64,000 nt of DNA from Streptomyces sp. NBC_00289 (GTDB lineage Bacteria > Actinomycetota > Actinomycetes > Streptomycetales > Streptomycetaceae). A model generated the notes under the pieces. That model had not been told where the DNA came from, ran no database searches, and saw nothing but the letters and a program-made list of their open reading frames with translations. The DNA lies in NCBI RefSeq assembly GCF_041435115.1, contig NZ_CP108046.1:7998001-8062000 (forward strand). The letters run 5' to 3'. Each line of letters starts with the position of its first letter. Positions within the stretch are counted from its first letter, which is position 1. Positions 37,922 to 46,793 of this stretch are shown here, piece by piece. Made by a program: the position numbers and the translations under genes.

Positions 37922-38883
37922 CCGGCCGACCAGCGGTCGTACGAGGCCCAGGCCCCGAGCGCCCGCCCACTGCGGAACCGGTGCTCCACCCCCGTGACCG
38001 GATCGGTGAACTCCAGCTCACGCGCCAGTAGTTGGAGCGGACGCCGGAAGTCGCCGGCCGGCACGGGGCCGGTCACCACCGGGTACAGCGGATCGCCGAG
38101 GATCGGCACGCCGAGCGTGTTCATGTGGACGCGCAGCTGGTGCGTCTGGCCGGTGGCGGGCACCAGGCGGTACCGGCCGAGCCGGCCCGGCCCGTCCGTC
38201 GAGGGGCGGTGTTCCACCAGCTCGACGCGGCTGACGGCGTTCGGCTCGCCCTCGACCTCACGGGCGGCCAGGATCCCGCGCTCCTTGAGGATCCGGCTGC
38301 GTACGGTCCGGGGCAGGACGACCGAGGGGTCGTAGGGGGCGACGGCCTCGTAGACCTTGCGCACCCGCCGGTCGCCGAACAGCGACTGGTACGCGCCGCG
38401 TTCACCCGGGCGCACGGTGAACAGCAGGAGACCGGCGGTCAGTCGGTCGAGGCGGTGGGCGGCGCCGAGGGTGGGGATGCCCAGCTCCCGGCGCAGCCGC
38501 GCGAGCGCGGTCTCGGTGACATGGCTGCCCCGGGGTGTGGTGGCCAGGAAGTGCGGTTTGTCGACGACCACGATGTGCTCGTCGCGATGCACCACCTCCA
38601 GCGGGAACGGCACCCGCACCTCGGCGGGCAGCTCCCGGTGGAACCAGACGAACATCCCCGGCACGAACACGGCGTCGGCCGCCACCGCCCGCCCGTCCGC
38701 CCCGACGACGAGCCCTGCCGAGAACATGTGGTCGACGACCCCGGTGCCCGCTCGCGAGAGCCGTTCCGCGAGGTGTTCGCGCACGGTGGCCCAGCCACCC
38801 TCGGGAGGCAGCCGCACCCGCACCGGGTCGATCCCCTCGCGCTGGGGCAGGGGAGAGGGCGGGATACGGGGTTTGCGTCTCAT
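37915..38883 (-). CDS. RluA-family pseudouridine synthase
   Basis: 322 aa, start ATG 38883 (MRRKPRIPPSPLPQREG). Catalytic Asp in AAHRLDRLTAGLLLFTVR, substrate-binding LVVGADGRAV and VVDKPHFLATTP, and the motif ATGQTHQLRVHMNTLGVPILGD. It isomerises uridine to pseudouridine in rRNA or tRNA; the target cannot be told from sequence. It is convergent with the P450 gene, with a 7-nt overlap, and separate in function. Confidence 0.93.
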   Translation of the reverse strand: MRRKPRIPPSPLPQREGIDPVRVRLPPEGGWATVREHLAERLSRAGTGVVDHMFSAGLVVGADGRAVAADAVFVPGMFVWFHRELPAEVRVPFPLEVVHRDEHIVVVDKPHFLATTPRGSHVTETALARLRRELGIPTLGAAHRLDRLTAGLLLFTVRPGERGAYQSLFGDRRVRKVYEAVAPYDPSVVLPRTVRSRILKERGILAAREVEGEPNAVSRVELVEHRPSTDGPGRLGRYRLVPATGQTHQLRVHMNTLGVPILGDPLYPVVTGPVPAGDFRRPLQLLARELEFTDPVTGVEHRFRSGRALGAWASYDRWSAGQ

Positions 38884-39017
38884 CAGGGCAAGCGTACGAG
38901 GCGCCCAGCCCCGCGCCCGCCGCCTCGCCAGGCGCCCGCCACCCGCGCCCGCCGCCCCGCGGGCCGGCGTGCTCGTGCTCGACCCGCGGGGCGGCGAGGC
39001 GCCGGGCCGGACACCTC

Positions 39018-40571
39018 CTAGGGAGCCGGTTCCGGTACGGGCGCCGTCGTGGCCGCCCGCCCGCGCAGGGCGACCGAGAGCCGCCACAGCCCTCCGGCAC
39101 CCACGGTGACCAGCAGGAACAGCACCGTGAACCACTGGAAGTACCAGTGCCCGCCCGCGGGGTCGTACACCGCGGCGCGCGGCCAGGCCAGGTTGACCGT
39201 CATGAACAGGCCGTACAGCAGGGCCAGCACGTTGACCGGTACGCCCCAGCGTCCGAGGGAGAAGAGGCGGGCTCCCGTCTCGTCGGTGCCGTCGGAGGTG
39301 AAGCCGCCGCGCAGGCGGCGGACCAGCAGCGGGCCGGTGACCATCGCGTAGGCCAGGTACAGCATCACGATGCAGGTGGTGCCGATGGCCAGGAACGCCT
39401 CCGGGGAGGCGAAGTTGAGCAGCAGCAGGGCCGCCGCGAGGACGCCGACCACCAGGGCGGGGGCGCCGGGCATGCCGGTGCGAGGGTTGACCTTGGCGAG
39501 GCGGCGGGCGAAGGGCAGTTGTCCGTCGCGGGCCATGGAGAACAGCATTCGGCAGGCGGCCGTCTGGATCGCCAGGGTCGCGACCGCGATCGCCACCACC
39601 ACGTCGGCCAGCAGCGCGCGGCCGACCCCGTCGCCCAGGCTGCTGGTCAGGACGTAACTCAGTCCGTCGACGCCCAGGTGCCCGTCGGTGAGGCTCGGCG
39701 CGGCGAGCAGACCACCGAGGACGATCAGTCCGCCGAGCAGACCGGCGGCGCCCAGTGCGGTGAGGATGGTGCGGGGCGCGGTACGCCGCGGATTGTGCGT
39801 CTCCTCGCTCATCTCGCCCGCGCTGTCGAACCCGATCATCACGTACGCCGCCGTGAACGAACCCACCAGCAGCGCGCCGAACAGGCCGGACTGGGCGGCG
39901 GTCCCGGTGTGGAAGGTGATGCCGGGGGAGCGCTCCGAGTGGGTCAGCAGCAGGACGACGATGAGCACCGCGCCGATGATCTCGGCGGTCACGCCGACGC
40001 GGTTGATCACGGACATCACCCGGTTGTCCACGAGGTTCACGATCGTGGTGAGGACCAGCAGGACCACGCCGAGGACGGCCGCGTTGGCCGCGCCGTCGGC
40101 CGAGACCGGCGAAGGGTCGCTGCCCACCAGCTGGAAGCCCGACCAGATGGCCGGCAACACCATCTGCAGGGCCAGGGCCGCCGCGGCGACCACCACGATC
40201 TGTCCGATCACCATGATCCAGCCGGCGAACCAGCCGAAAGTGGCGTTCGACAGGCGCGAGGACCACTGGTAGATCGCGCCCGAGATCGGGTAGCGGGCGG
40301 CCAGTTCCGCGAAGCAGGCGGCCACCAGAAGCTGCCCGGCCAGGACGATCGGCCAGGCCCAGAAGAAGACGGGGCCGCCGAACGCGTACCCGAACGCGAA
40401 GAACTGGAAGACGGTGGTCAGGACGGAGATGAACGAGAAGCCGGCCGCGAACGAGGCGTACCGGCCGAGGCTGCGGTGCAGCTCCTGGCGGTAGCCGAAC
40501 TCGGCGAGGGAGCGGTCGCCGGGGGACTCCGGCGGATCGGGGCGCAGGTCGGAGGAAACGGTTGTGGTCAC
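39018..40571 (-). CDS. APC-family amino acid/amide permease, likely co-regulated with the guanidine operon
   Basis: 517 aa with about 12 transmembrane segments and a Gly-rich first helix (SFAAGFSFISVLTT), typical of the APC superfamily; also FAELAARYPISGAIYQWSSRL and the GFDSAGEMSEETHNPRR loop. GTG 40571 is the start. An operator nearly identical to the one before the DUF1989-carboxylase operon lies 24 nt upstream (40595-40618). Permeases of this family often accompany urea/guanidine carboxylase genes, so it may import guanidine or a guanidino/amide compound. The RluA gene beyond it is separated by 134 bp. Confidence 0.9.
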   Translation of the reverse strand: MTTTVSSDLRPDPPESPGDRSLAEFGYRQELHRSLGRYASFAAGFSFISVLTTVFQFFAFGYAFGGPVFFWAWPIVLAGQLLVAACFAELAARYPISGAIYQWSSRLSNATFGWFAGWIMVIGQIVVVAAAALALQMVLPAIWSGFQLVGSDPSPVSADGAANAAVLGVVLLVLTTIVNLVDNRVMSVINRVGVTAEIIGAVLIVVLLLTHSERSPGITFHTGTAAQSGLFGALLVGSFTAAYVMIGFDSAGEMSEETHNPRRTAPRTILTALGAAGLLGGLIVLGGLLAAPSLTDGHLGVDGLSYVLTSSLGDGVGRALLADVVVAIAVATLAIQTAACRMLFSMARDGQLPFARRLAKVNPRTGMPGAPALVVGVLAAALLLLNFASPEAFLAIGTTCIVMLYLAYAMVTGPLLVRRLRGGFTSDGTDETGARLFSLGRWGVPVNVLALLYGLFMTVNLAWPRAAVYDPAGGHWYFQWFTVLFLLVTVGAGGLWRLSVALRGRAATTAPVPEPAP

Positions 40572-40594
40572 GGCGGCACCTGCCTTGGGCGCTG

Positions 40595-40618
40595 AATTCC
40601 TGTCGGTTGACAGAAATT
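40595..40618. promoter_or_regulatory. Second copy of the TetR operator, before the APC permease
   Basis: AATTCCTGTCG and TTGACAGAAATT arms. The block 40595-40620 differs from 32265-32290 at three of 26 positions, and the right half site is identical. It is placed so that a bound repressor would block the start of transcription or translation. Confidence 0.8.
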
Positions 40619-40804
40619 AGGGAGCCGCTGTTTCGGTGGCGTCACGTGAGCGTGTCCGAGGCGGGCCCAAGTCCTCACGTTCTCGGCGGGTCGGCCGTAG
40701 CGCGATATGTCGCGTACTGCCCGAGGGGGTGGTCGCGGCACGCTTCACCGGCCCGTGGCGGGGCGGTTTGTCCGGGATCGTCCGTCGCCGGACGCGCGCA
40801 CACG

Positions 40805-40837
40805 AGAGCGGCGGCACCGTCATGGTGCCGCCGCTCT
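40805..40837 (-). terminator. Terminator of the siderophore-interacting protein gene
   Basis: A perfect 14-bp stem (40805-40818 with 40824-40837, 5-nt loop), 58 nt downstream of the stop at 40895. Confidence 0.8.
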
Positions 40838-40894
40838 GCAGGGGTCTCGGGTGCTCCGTACCCTGGTCCGGACGGGCCTTCGGTGTCGCGGGCC

Positions 40895-41740
40895 TCAGGC
40901 GGCGGTCGCGCCGCCCTCCTGCTCCACCTCGATGCGCGCGTTCCATTCCCGCTTGGCCGCCTGCCAGCCGTCCTCGTTGTGGCCGAGCCGCCAGTACCCG
41001 GAGATCGACAGGTCCTCGCGGGGAATCGCGCGCTCGACCCGCAGCAGCCGGCGCAGTTCCTTCACGAAGGCCGCCTCGCCGTGCACGAACGCGTGCACCC
41101 GGCCCTCCGGGAACTCCAGTGCCCGGACGGCCTCGACCAGTGCCTCGCCGGCGGGGCGGCTCCCGCGGTGCAGCCAGACGACCTCCACGTCGGAGTCGAC
41201 CTTCTGCTCCTCCTCGGGGCCCGCCACCTCGACGAAGGCGTACGCCCGGGCGCCGTCCGGCAGCGACTCCAGGGAGCGGGCGATCGCGGGCAGCGCGCTC
41301 TCGTCACCGGCCAGCAGGTGCCAGTCGGCGCCCGTGTCGGGGGCGTAGGCGCCGCCGGGACCCATGAAGCGCACGGTCTCGCCCGGCTGCGCGCGCAGCG
41401 CCCACGGGCCGGCCAGGCCCTCGTCGCCGTGGATCACGAAGTCGAGCGTCAGCTCGCGGTGTTCGGGATCCCAGGCGCGCACGGTGTACGTCCGGGTGAC
41501 CGGCCACTGCTCGCGCGGGAACTCCGCGCGGATGTGCTCCATGTCGAAGGGCTCCGGATAGGTCACACCCTCGGCCGGAAACAGGAGCTTCACGTAGTGG
41601 TCCGTGCAGGTGTCGGCCGCGAACTCGGCCAGGCCGTCGCCGCCGAGCACCACGCGCTGCATGTGCGGGGTCAGCCGCTCGGTGCGGACGACCTGCGCGG
41701 AGTGCGGCTTTCGCGGCTTGCGTCCCGGTCGTTCTGCCAT
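40895..41740 (-). CDS. Siderophore-interacting protein (ferric-siderophore reductase family, ViuB/SIP)
   Basis: 281 aa. FAD-binding domain with RTYTVRAWD (the RxYT flavin motif), then GPGGAYAPD and the NAD(P)H-binding-like C-terminal domain with the motif AFVHGEAAFVKELRR. It reduces Fe(III)-siderophores in the cytoplasm to release iron. ATG 41740 is preferred because GGGAGG lies 5 nt upstream; an ATG at 41755 is less well placed. An iron box lies 23 nt before the start, so expression should rise under iron limitation. Confidence 0.93.
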   Translation of the reverse strand: MAERPGRKPRKPHSAQVVRTERLTPHMQRVVLGGDGLAEFAADTCTDHYVKLLFPAEGVTYPEPFDMEHIRAEFPREQWPVTRTYTVRAWDPEHRELTLDFVIHGDEGLAGPWALRAQPGETVRFMGPGGAYAPDTGADWHLLAGDESALPAIARSLESLPDGARAYAFVEVAGPEEEQKVDSDVEVVWLHRGSRPAGEALVEAVRALEFPEGRVHAFVHGEAAFVKELRRLLRVERAIPREDLSISGYWRLGHNEDGWQAAKREWNARIEVEQEGGATAA

Positions 41741-41762
41741 GGCGGCCTCCCTCATCCGGTGC

Positions 41763-41781
41763 TTAGGCTAACCTAAGTTAG
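41763..41781. promoter_or_regulatory. Iron box (DmdR/IdeR-type operator)
   Basis: TTAGGCTAACCTAA followed by GTTAG (41763-41781). The core is the well-known TTAGGTTAGGCTAACCTAA-type palindrome bound by DtxR-family iron repressors in Streptomyces. It is located between the start of the siderophore-interacting protein gene and its upstream region. Confidence 0.85.
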
Positions 41782-41900
41782 CATCTCGCTCCTACTTAAC
41801 ACCCCTTGTCCGAGGACGAGATTAAGCCGCCCCCAGAGGCTGACTTCCCTTTGGCGAGCACGTCACGCATGAGCCGAAACAGTTCTCGGGCTCCCGGGAT

Positions 41901-42821
41901 TCAGGCCCCCAGTGTGGTGAGCAGCCGCTGCAGCGAACCGCCCAGCCCCCAGCGGGCCGCCAGGGCCTCCAGTGCCGCCGGATCGCGCGGTGCGTGCGGC
42001 AGCGCGGTGTCGACCGCCGGAAGCGGCACGTCGTCCGCGACCTTGACGACCGTCGGCGCCACCGCGAGGTACGGCCGGGACTCGTCCAGACGCTTGCGCT
42101 GCGAGGGCGTGAGCGTGGTCCTCGGGTCGTCGATCGCCGCGATGACGCCCGCCAGGTCACCGAACTGGGCGAGCAGCTTCGCGGCCGTCTTCTCTCCGAT
42201 CCCGGGCACGCCCGGCAGGCCGTCGCTCGGATCGCCGCGCAGCAGCGCCAGATCCGCGTACCCCCGCCCGTCGACCCCGTACTTCTCGCGCAGCCACGCC
42301 TCGTCGGTGAGCTGGAGCGTGCCGACGCCCTTCAGCGGGTACAGCACGCGGATCCCGCGGGCGTCGTCGACGAGCTGGTAGAGGTCGCGGTCACCGGTGA
42401 CGATGTCGACCGCGTCCTCGGCCCGCGCGGTGAACGTGCCGATCACGTCGTCCGCCTCGTATCCCGCGACGCCCACGCGCGCGATGCCGAGCGCGTCGAG
42501 GACGGCCTCGATGACGGGAACCTGCGGCGAGAGGGTGTCCGGAACCTGCTCCTCGTCCGGGCCGAGCTCGTGCTCCTCGGCGACGCGGTGCGCCTTGTAG
42601 GAGGGGATCAGGTCGACCCGCCACTGTGGGCGCCAGTCGGCGTCCATGCAGGCGACCAGCCGGTCCGGACGGTGGTCGCGGACCAGGCGGTCGATGAATT
42701 CGAGGAGCCCGCGCACGGCGTTCACCGGCGTGCCGTCCGGGGCCTTCACCGACTCCGGAACCCCGAAGTAGGCGCGGAAGTAGAGCGAGGCGGTGTCGAG
42801 GAGCATCAGTCGTCCGGTCAC
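41901..42821 (-). CDS. 5'-3' exonuclease (DNA polymerase I N-terminal family)
   Basis: 306 aa from GTG 42821 (MTGRLMLLDTASLYFRAYFG). PIN-like FEN domain with LLDTASLYFRAYFG, CMDADWRPQWR, the acidic cluster GYEADDVIGT and VTGDRDLYQLV, and the helix-hairpin-helix RGDPSDGLPGVPGIGEKTAAKLL. A stand-alone 5' nuclease that removes flaps or RNA primers. Longer ATG starts at 42830 and 42833 exist, but a degenerate PafBC-like promoter ends 7 nt before the GTG, which fits a leaderless start. In mycobacteria the homologue lies two genes from helY. Confidence 0.92.
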   Translation of the reverse strand: MTGRLMLLDTASLYFRAYFGVPESVKAPDGTPVNAVRGLLEFIDRLVRDHRPDRLVACMDADWRPQWRVDLIPSYKAHRVAEEHELGPDEEQVPDTLSPQVPVIEAVLDALGIARVGVAGYEADDVIGTFTARAEDAVDIVTGDRDLYQLVDDARGIRVLYPLKGVGTLQLTDEAWLREKYGVDGRGYADLALLRGDPSDGLPGVPGIGEKTAAKLLAQFGDLAGVIAAIDDPRTTLTPSQRKRLDESRPYLAVAPTVVKVADDVPLPAVDTALPHAPRDPAALEALAARWGLGGSLQRLLTTLGA

Positions 42822-42828
42822 GTCCCGC

Positions 42829-42851
42829 ATCATGCCGTACGGCACCGACAG
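42829..42851 (-). promoter_or_regulatory. Degenerate PafBC-like promoter of the 5'-3' exonuclease
   Basis: On the minus strand CTGTCGGTG, eight bases, then CATGAT. The upstream part fits TGTCRGTG fully, but the -10 lacks its first T. The position relative to GTG 42821 resembles the two better sites in this window. Confidence 0.45.
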
Positions 42852-43023
42852 TGACCGGCCCGTGAACACGGCGTCGCACTTGTAAACCCCTTGTGAACTG
42901 GCCCACTCCCGCGTTTGCCCCACAGGGATGAGGGCAGGTGCCGCCTCGGAGTGATGCCGGTTGCACTTTCAACTGTTTGCGGCCTCTCGGCTCCTTTCCC
43001 TGCCCCCGAGACAAGAGGTACGC

Positions 43024-44109
43024 GTGTCATCCAGGCTTGAGGCCCACGGGCTCTACAAAGTGTTCGGCAGACGGCCGGACGAGGCGATGGAACGGCTCCG
43101 AGAGGGAGCCGACCGGGAGGAGTTGCGCGCCGACGGCGTCACCGCCGCCGTGATCGACGCCTCCTTCACCGTGGAACCCGGCGAGATCTTCGTCGTCATG
43201 GGCCTGTCCGGATCCGGCAAGTCCACACTGCTGCGCATGCTCAACGGGCTCCTGGAGCCCACCGCGGGGCGCGTCGGCTTCGACGGCCAGGACCTGACCG
43301 CGCTCACCGACCGGGAGCTGCGCGAGGTCCGCGCGAAGAAGATCAGCATGGTCTTCCAGCACTTCGCGCTCTTCCCCCACCGCAGCGTTCTGGAGAACGC
43401 CGCCTACGGTCTGGCCGTGCAGGGCCTGCCCCGCGCCGAGCGCGAGCGACGCGCCGGCGAGGCGCTGGCCCTGTGCGGGCTGGCCGGCTGGGAGAAGTCC
43501 TGGCCCGACGAGCTGTCCGGCGGCATGCAGCAGCGCGTGGGCCTGGCCCGCGCCCTCGCCACCGACGCCGACCTGCTCCTGATGGACGAGTCCTTCAGCG
43601 CGCTGGACCCGCTGATCCGCCGGGACATGCAGGACCAGCTCCTCGAGCTGCAGCGGACACTCAGGAAGACGATCGTCTTCATCACCCACGACCTGAACGA
43701 GGCCATGCGCCTGGGCGACCGCATCGCCGTGATGCGCGACGGCCGGATCGTCCAGACCGGCACGGCGGAGGACATCCTCCTGCGTCCCGCGAACGACTAC
43801 GTCGCCTCCTTCATCCAGGACGTGGACCGCTCCCGGGTCCTGACCGCGGGCGCGGTCATGGACCGGGACACCCGCGGTGACGAGGCCGACTGCGACTGCG
43901 AGACCGCGACGCCGGACACCCCGTTCAACGAACTCTGCGCGATCAGCGCCCGTCTGACCCACCCCGTGGCCGTCCTCGACGCCCGGCGGGAACTCGTGGG
44001 TGTCGTCACCGGACAGCGACTCGTCGCCTTCCTCGGCGACCAGCAGGGCGAGGCCGCCCCGTGCGACAGTCCCCGCGAGGGCGGCGAGAAGGTGATCGCC
44101 CGTGCCTAG
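43024..44109 (+). CDS. Glycine betaine/proline-type ABC transporter ATPase (ProV/OpuAA)
   Basis: 361 aa from GTG 43024 (AGAGG upstream). Walker A MGLSGSGKSTLLRML, signature ELSGGMQQRVGLARAL, Walker B LLLMDESFSALD, H-loop FITHDLNEA. The quaternary-amine family marker AMERL..GA and the C-terminal CBS-like part (LTHPVAVLDARRELVGVVTG), thought to sense ionic strength, are present. The next gene overlaps by 8 nt. The system imports compatible solutes for osmoprotection. Confidence 0.94.
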   Translation: MSSRLEAHGLYKVFGRRPDEAMERLREGADREELRADGVTAAVIDASFTVEPGEIFVVMGLSGSGKSTLLRMLNGLLEPTAGRVGFDGQDLTALTDRELREVRAKKISMVFQHFALFPHRSVLENAAYGLAVQGLPRAERERRAGEALALCGLAGWEKSWPDELSGGMQQRVGLARALATDADLLLMDESFSALDPLIRRDMQDQLLELQRTLRKTIVFITHDLNEAMRLGDRIAVMRDGRIVQTGTAEDILLRPANDYVASFIQDVDRSRVLTAGAVMDRDTRGDEADCDCETATPDTPFNELCAISARLTHPVAVLDARRELVGVVTGQRLVAFLGDQQGEAAPCDSPREGGEKVIARA

Positions 44110-46717
44110 GATTCCGCTCGGCGACTGGGTCAACGACGCGGTCGACTGGCTGCTCAGCCACATGGCCTGGCTCTTCGACTTCCTCAAGACCGTCTTCACC
44201 GGCACCTACGACGGCATCGACGCCGTCCTCCAGGCTCCCGAACCCCTGCTGCTCGCGGGCATCTTCGCCGTTCTCGCGTTCTGGCTGCGAGGCACGACGG
44301 CCGGTGTCCTCACCTTCGTGGGCTTCGCCTTCATCGACTCCCTCGAACTGTGGGAGGACGCGATGGTGACCCTGTCGCTGGTCCTCGTGGCCACGATCAT
44401 CGCGCTGGTCATCTCGGTTCCGGTGGGCATCTGGGCGGCACGCTCCAGCCGGGTCAGCGGGATCGTGCGGCCGGTCCTGGACTTCATGCAGACACTCCCC
44501 GCGATGATCTACCTCATCCCGGCGATCCTGTTCTTCGGCACCGGAGCCTCGGCGGGCATCGTCGCCACCCTGATCTTCGCGCTCGCCCCCGGCGTGCGCA
44601 TGACCGAACTGGGCATCCGCCAGGTCGACAGGGAACTGGTCGAGGCCGCCGAGGCGTTCGGCACCACGCCTCGCGACACGCTGCTGCGTGTTCAGCTGCC
44701 GCTGGCACTGCCGACCGTCATGGCCGGCGTGAACCAGGTCATCATGCTGGGCCTGTCCATGGCCGCGATCGCCGGCATGGTCGGCACCGGCGGTCTGGGC
44801 GGCGACGTCAACGAGGCCATCGGACAGCTCGACGTCGGCCTCGGCTCCGAGGCGGGCGTCGCCATCGTGATCCTCGCGATCTACCTGGACCGCATGACCG
44901 GCGCCCTCGGCACCCACGTCTCCCCCCTGGGCCGGCGTGCCGCCGCCAAGGCGCGCTCCGCCCAGGGTCGGAAGCTGTGGTCGTACCGGCCCCGCCCGCA
45001 GGTCGCCGTCATCGGTGTCGTGGTCCTCGCCCTCGTGGCGGGCGGCATGGGGATCTTCGGCGGCAGCGGCGGCTCCACCGCCGTCGCCGACGGCAAGGAC
45101 GTCGGCCGCGGCAAGAAGATCACCATCGGCTACATCCCCTGGGACGAGGGCGTCGCCTCCACCTACCTGTGGAAGGAGATCCTCGAGGAGCGCGGCTACC
45201 AGGTGGACGCCAAGCAGTTCGACGCCGGGCCGCTGTACACCTCCCTCGCGCAGGGCAGCGTCGACTTCCAGACCGACGCGTGGCTGCCGACGACCCACGA
45301 GCAGTACTGGAAGAAGTACGGCGGCAAGCTCGACGACCTCGGGGCCTGGTACGGCCGGACCTCCCTGGAACTGAGCGTGCCCTCGTACATGAAGGGCATC
45401 GACTCGCTGGCCGACCTCAAGGGCAAGGCCGCCACCTTCGGCGGGAAGATCACCGGCATCGAGTCCAGCGCCGGCATGATGAGCCTGCTCAAGAGCAAGG
45501 TCCTCGGGGAGTACGGCCTCGACAAGGAGTACAAGGTCGTCGACAGCTCCACGCCGGCGATGCTGGCCGAGCTCAAGCGTGCCTACAGCAAGAAGGAACC
45601 GGTCGTCGTCACGCTCTGGTCGCCGCACTGGGCGTACAGCGACTACGACCTGAAGAAGCTCAAGGACCCGAAGGGTGCCTGGGGCAAGGGCGACGGCGTG
45701 CACACCCTCGCGCGCAAGGGGTTCGCGGACGACGACCCGGTCGTCGGCGGCTGGCTGAAGAACTTCACCATGAGCGAGAAGCAGCTCACCGGTCTCGAGG
45801 CCGAGATCAACAAGGCGGGCAAGGGGAAGCAGCAGGACGCCGTCCGCGCCTGGCTGAAGAAGAACCCCGGTGTCGTCGACAAGCTCGCCCCGGTCGCGGG
45901 CGGCTCCGGCTCGACCCCCGCCGAGGCGAAGCGTGCCGTCGACGTGGCCTGGTTCCCCTGGGACGAGGACGTCGCCGTGACCTACCTGTGGAAGCACGTC
46001 CTGCAGCGGCGCGGCTACACGCTGAACCTCAAGCAGATGGACGTCGGCCCGGTCTACACCGGCCTCGCCTCCGGAGACCTCGACCTCAACTTCGACGCCT
46101 GGCTGCCCTACGCGCAGAAGAACTACTGGGACAAGAGCAAGGACAGACTCAACGACCTGGGCACCTGGTACCGGCCGACCTCGCTGGAGGTCGCCGTGCC
46201 CTCCTACGTCAAGGACGTCAAGTCCCTGGCGGACCTCAAGGGCAAGGGATCGACCTTCCACGGGAAGATCATCGGCATCGAGCCGGGAACCGGCGAGATG
46301 AACCTGCTCAAGACGAAGGTGCTGCCGGGCTACGGCCTGGACAAGGAGTACGAGGTCGTCGACGGCTCGACGCCGGCGATGCTGGCCGAACTCAAGCGCG
46401 CCTACGCCAAGAAGGAACCCGTCGCCGTCGTGCTGTGGTCGCCCCACTGGGCCTACAGCGAGTACGGCCTCACGAAGCTCGCCGACGACAAGAAGCTGTT
46501 CGGCGAGGGCAACACCATCCGCACCATCTCCAGCGCGAAGTTCCCGGAGCAGTACCCCCAGCTCACCGAGTGGATCAAGAACTTCCACCTGAGCGAGGGC
46601 GAACTCGGCTCCCTGGAGAGCGAGATCAATCAGCACGGCCATGGTCAGGAGGAGGAAGCGGTCGCCTCCTGGCTGAAGGAGCACCCCGGCATGGTCGAGC
46701 GGATGACACCGCGGTAG
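44102..46717 (+). CDS. Glycine betaine-type ABC permease fused to two substrate-binding domains
   Basis: 871 aa from GTG 44102. The permease domain (residues 1-280) has the EAA loop VEAAEAFGTTPRDTL. A further membrane segment (about 301-320) acts as anchor for two tandem OpuAC-type binding domains (about 335-600 and 615-870). Each starts with IPWDEGVASTYLWKEIL or FPWDEDVAVTYLWKHVL and carries LWSPHWAYS. The copies are clearly homologous but far from identical, an old duplication. Typical OpuABC fusions carry one such domain, so a double one may raise local substrate capture or widen specificity. A strong terminator follows. Confidence 0.94.
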   Translation: MPRIPLGDWVNDAVDWLLSHMAWLFDFLKTVFTGTYDGIDAVLQAPEPLLLAGIFAVLAFWLRGTTAGVLTFVGFAFIDSLELWEDAMVTLSLVLVATIIALVISVPVGIWAARSSRVSGIVRPVLDFMQTLPAMIYLIPAILFFGTGASAGIVATLIFALAPGVRMTELGIRQVDRELVEAAEAFGTTPRDTLLRVQLPLALPTVMAGVNQVIMLGLSMAAIAGMVGTGGLGGDVNEAIGQLDVGLGSEAGVAIVILAIYLDRMTGALGTHVSPLGRRAAAKARSAQGRKLWSYRPRPQVAVIGVVVLALVAGGMGIFGGSGGSTAVADGKDVGRGKKITIGYIPWDEGVASTYLWKEILEERGYQVDAKQFDAGPLYTSLAQGSVDFQTDAWLPTTHEQYWKKYGGKLDDLGAWYGRTSLELSVPSYMKGIDSLADLKGKAATFGGKITGIESSAGMMSLLKSKVLGEYGLDKEYKVVDSSTPAMLAELKRAYSKKEPVVVTLWSPHWAYSDYDLKKLKDPKGAWGKGDGVHTLARKGFADDDPVVGGWLKNFTMSEKQLTGLEAEINKAGKGKQQDAVRAWLKKNPGVVDKLAPVAGGSGSTPAEAKRAVDVAWFPWDEDVAVTYLWKHVLQRRGYTLNLKQMDVGPVYTGLASGDLDLNFDAWLPYAQKNYWDKSKDRLNDLGTWYRPTSLEVAVPSYVKDVKSLADLKGKGSTFHGKIIGIEPGTGEMNLLKTKVLPGYGLDKEYEVVDGSTPAMLAELKRAYAKKEPVAVVLWSPHWAYSEYGLTKLADDKKLFGEGNTIRTISSAKFPEQYPQLTEWIKNFHLSEGELGSLESEINQHGHGQEEEAVASWLKEHPGMVERMTPR

Positions 46718-46734
46718 CCGCCGCACCCGGACCG

Positions 46735-46793
46735 CCCGAGGGGCGGGCCTCCCCACGCGTCCTGACAGCGTGTGGTGAGGCCCGCCCCTCGGG
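46735..46793 (+). terminator. Terminator of the betaine transporter operon
   Basis: A perfect 16-bp outer stem (46735-46750 with 46778-46793), with an inner CACGC/GCGTG pairing (46754-46758 with 46768-46772), 17 nt after the stop. Confidence 0.85.

Larger units (their letters stand above)
40572..40894. other. Gap between the permease and the siderophore-interacting protein gene
   Basis: 323 bp. It contains the TetR-type operator next to the permease start and, at the other end, a hairpin for the siderophore-interacting protein gene. The middle shows no convincing gene; open frames there are typical GC-rich shadows. Confidence 0.6.
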
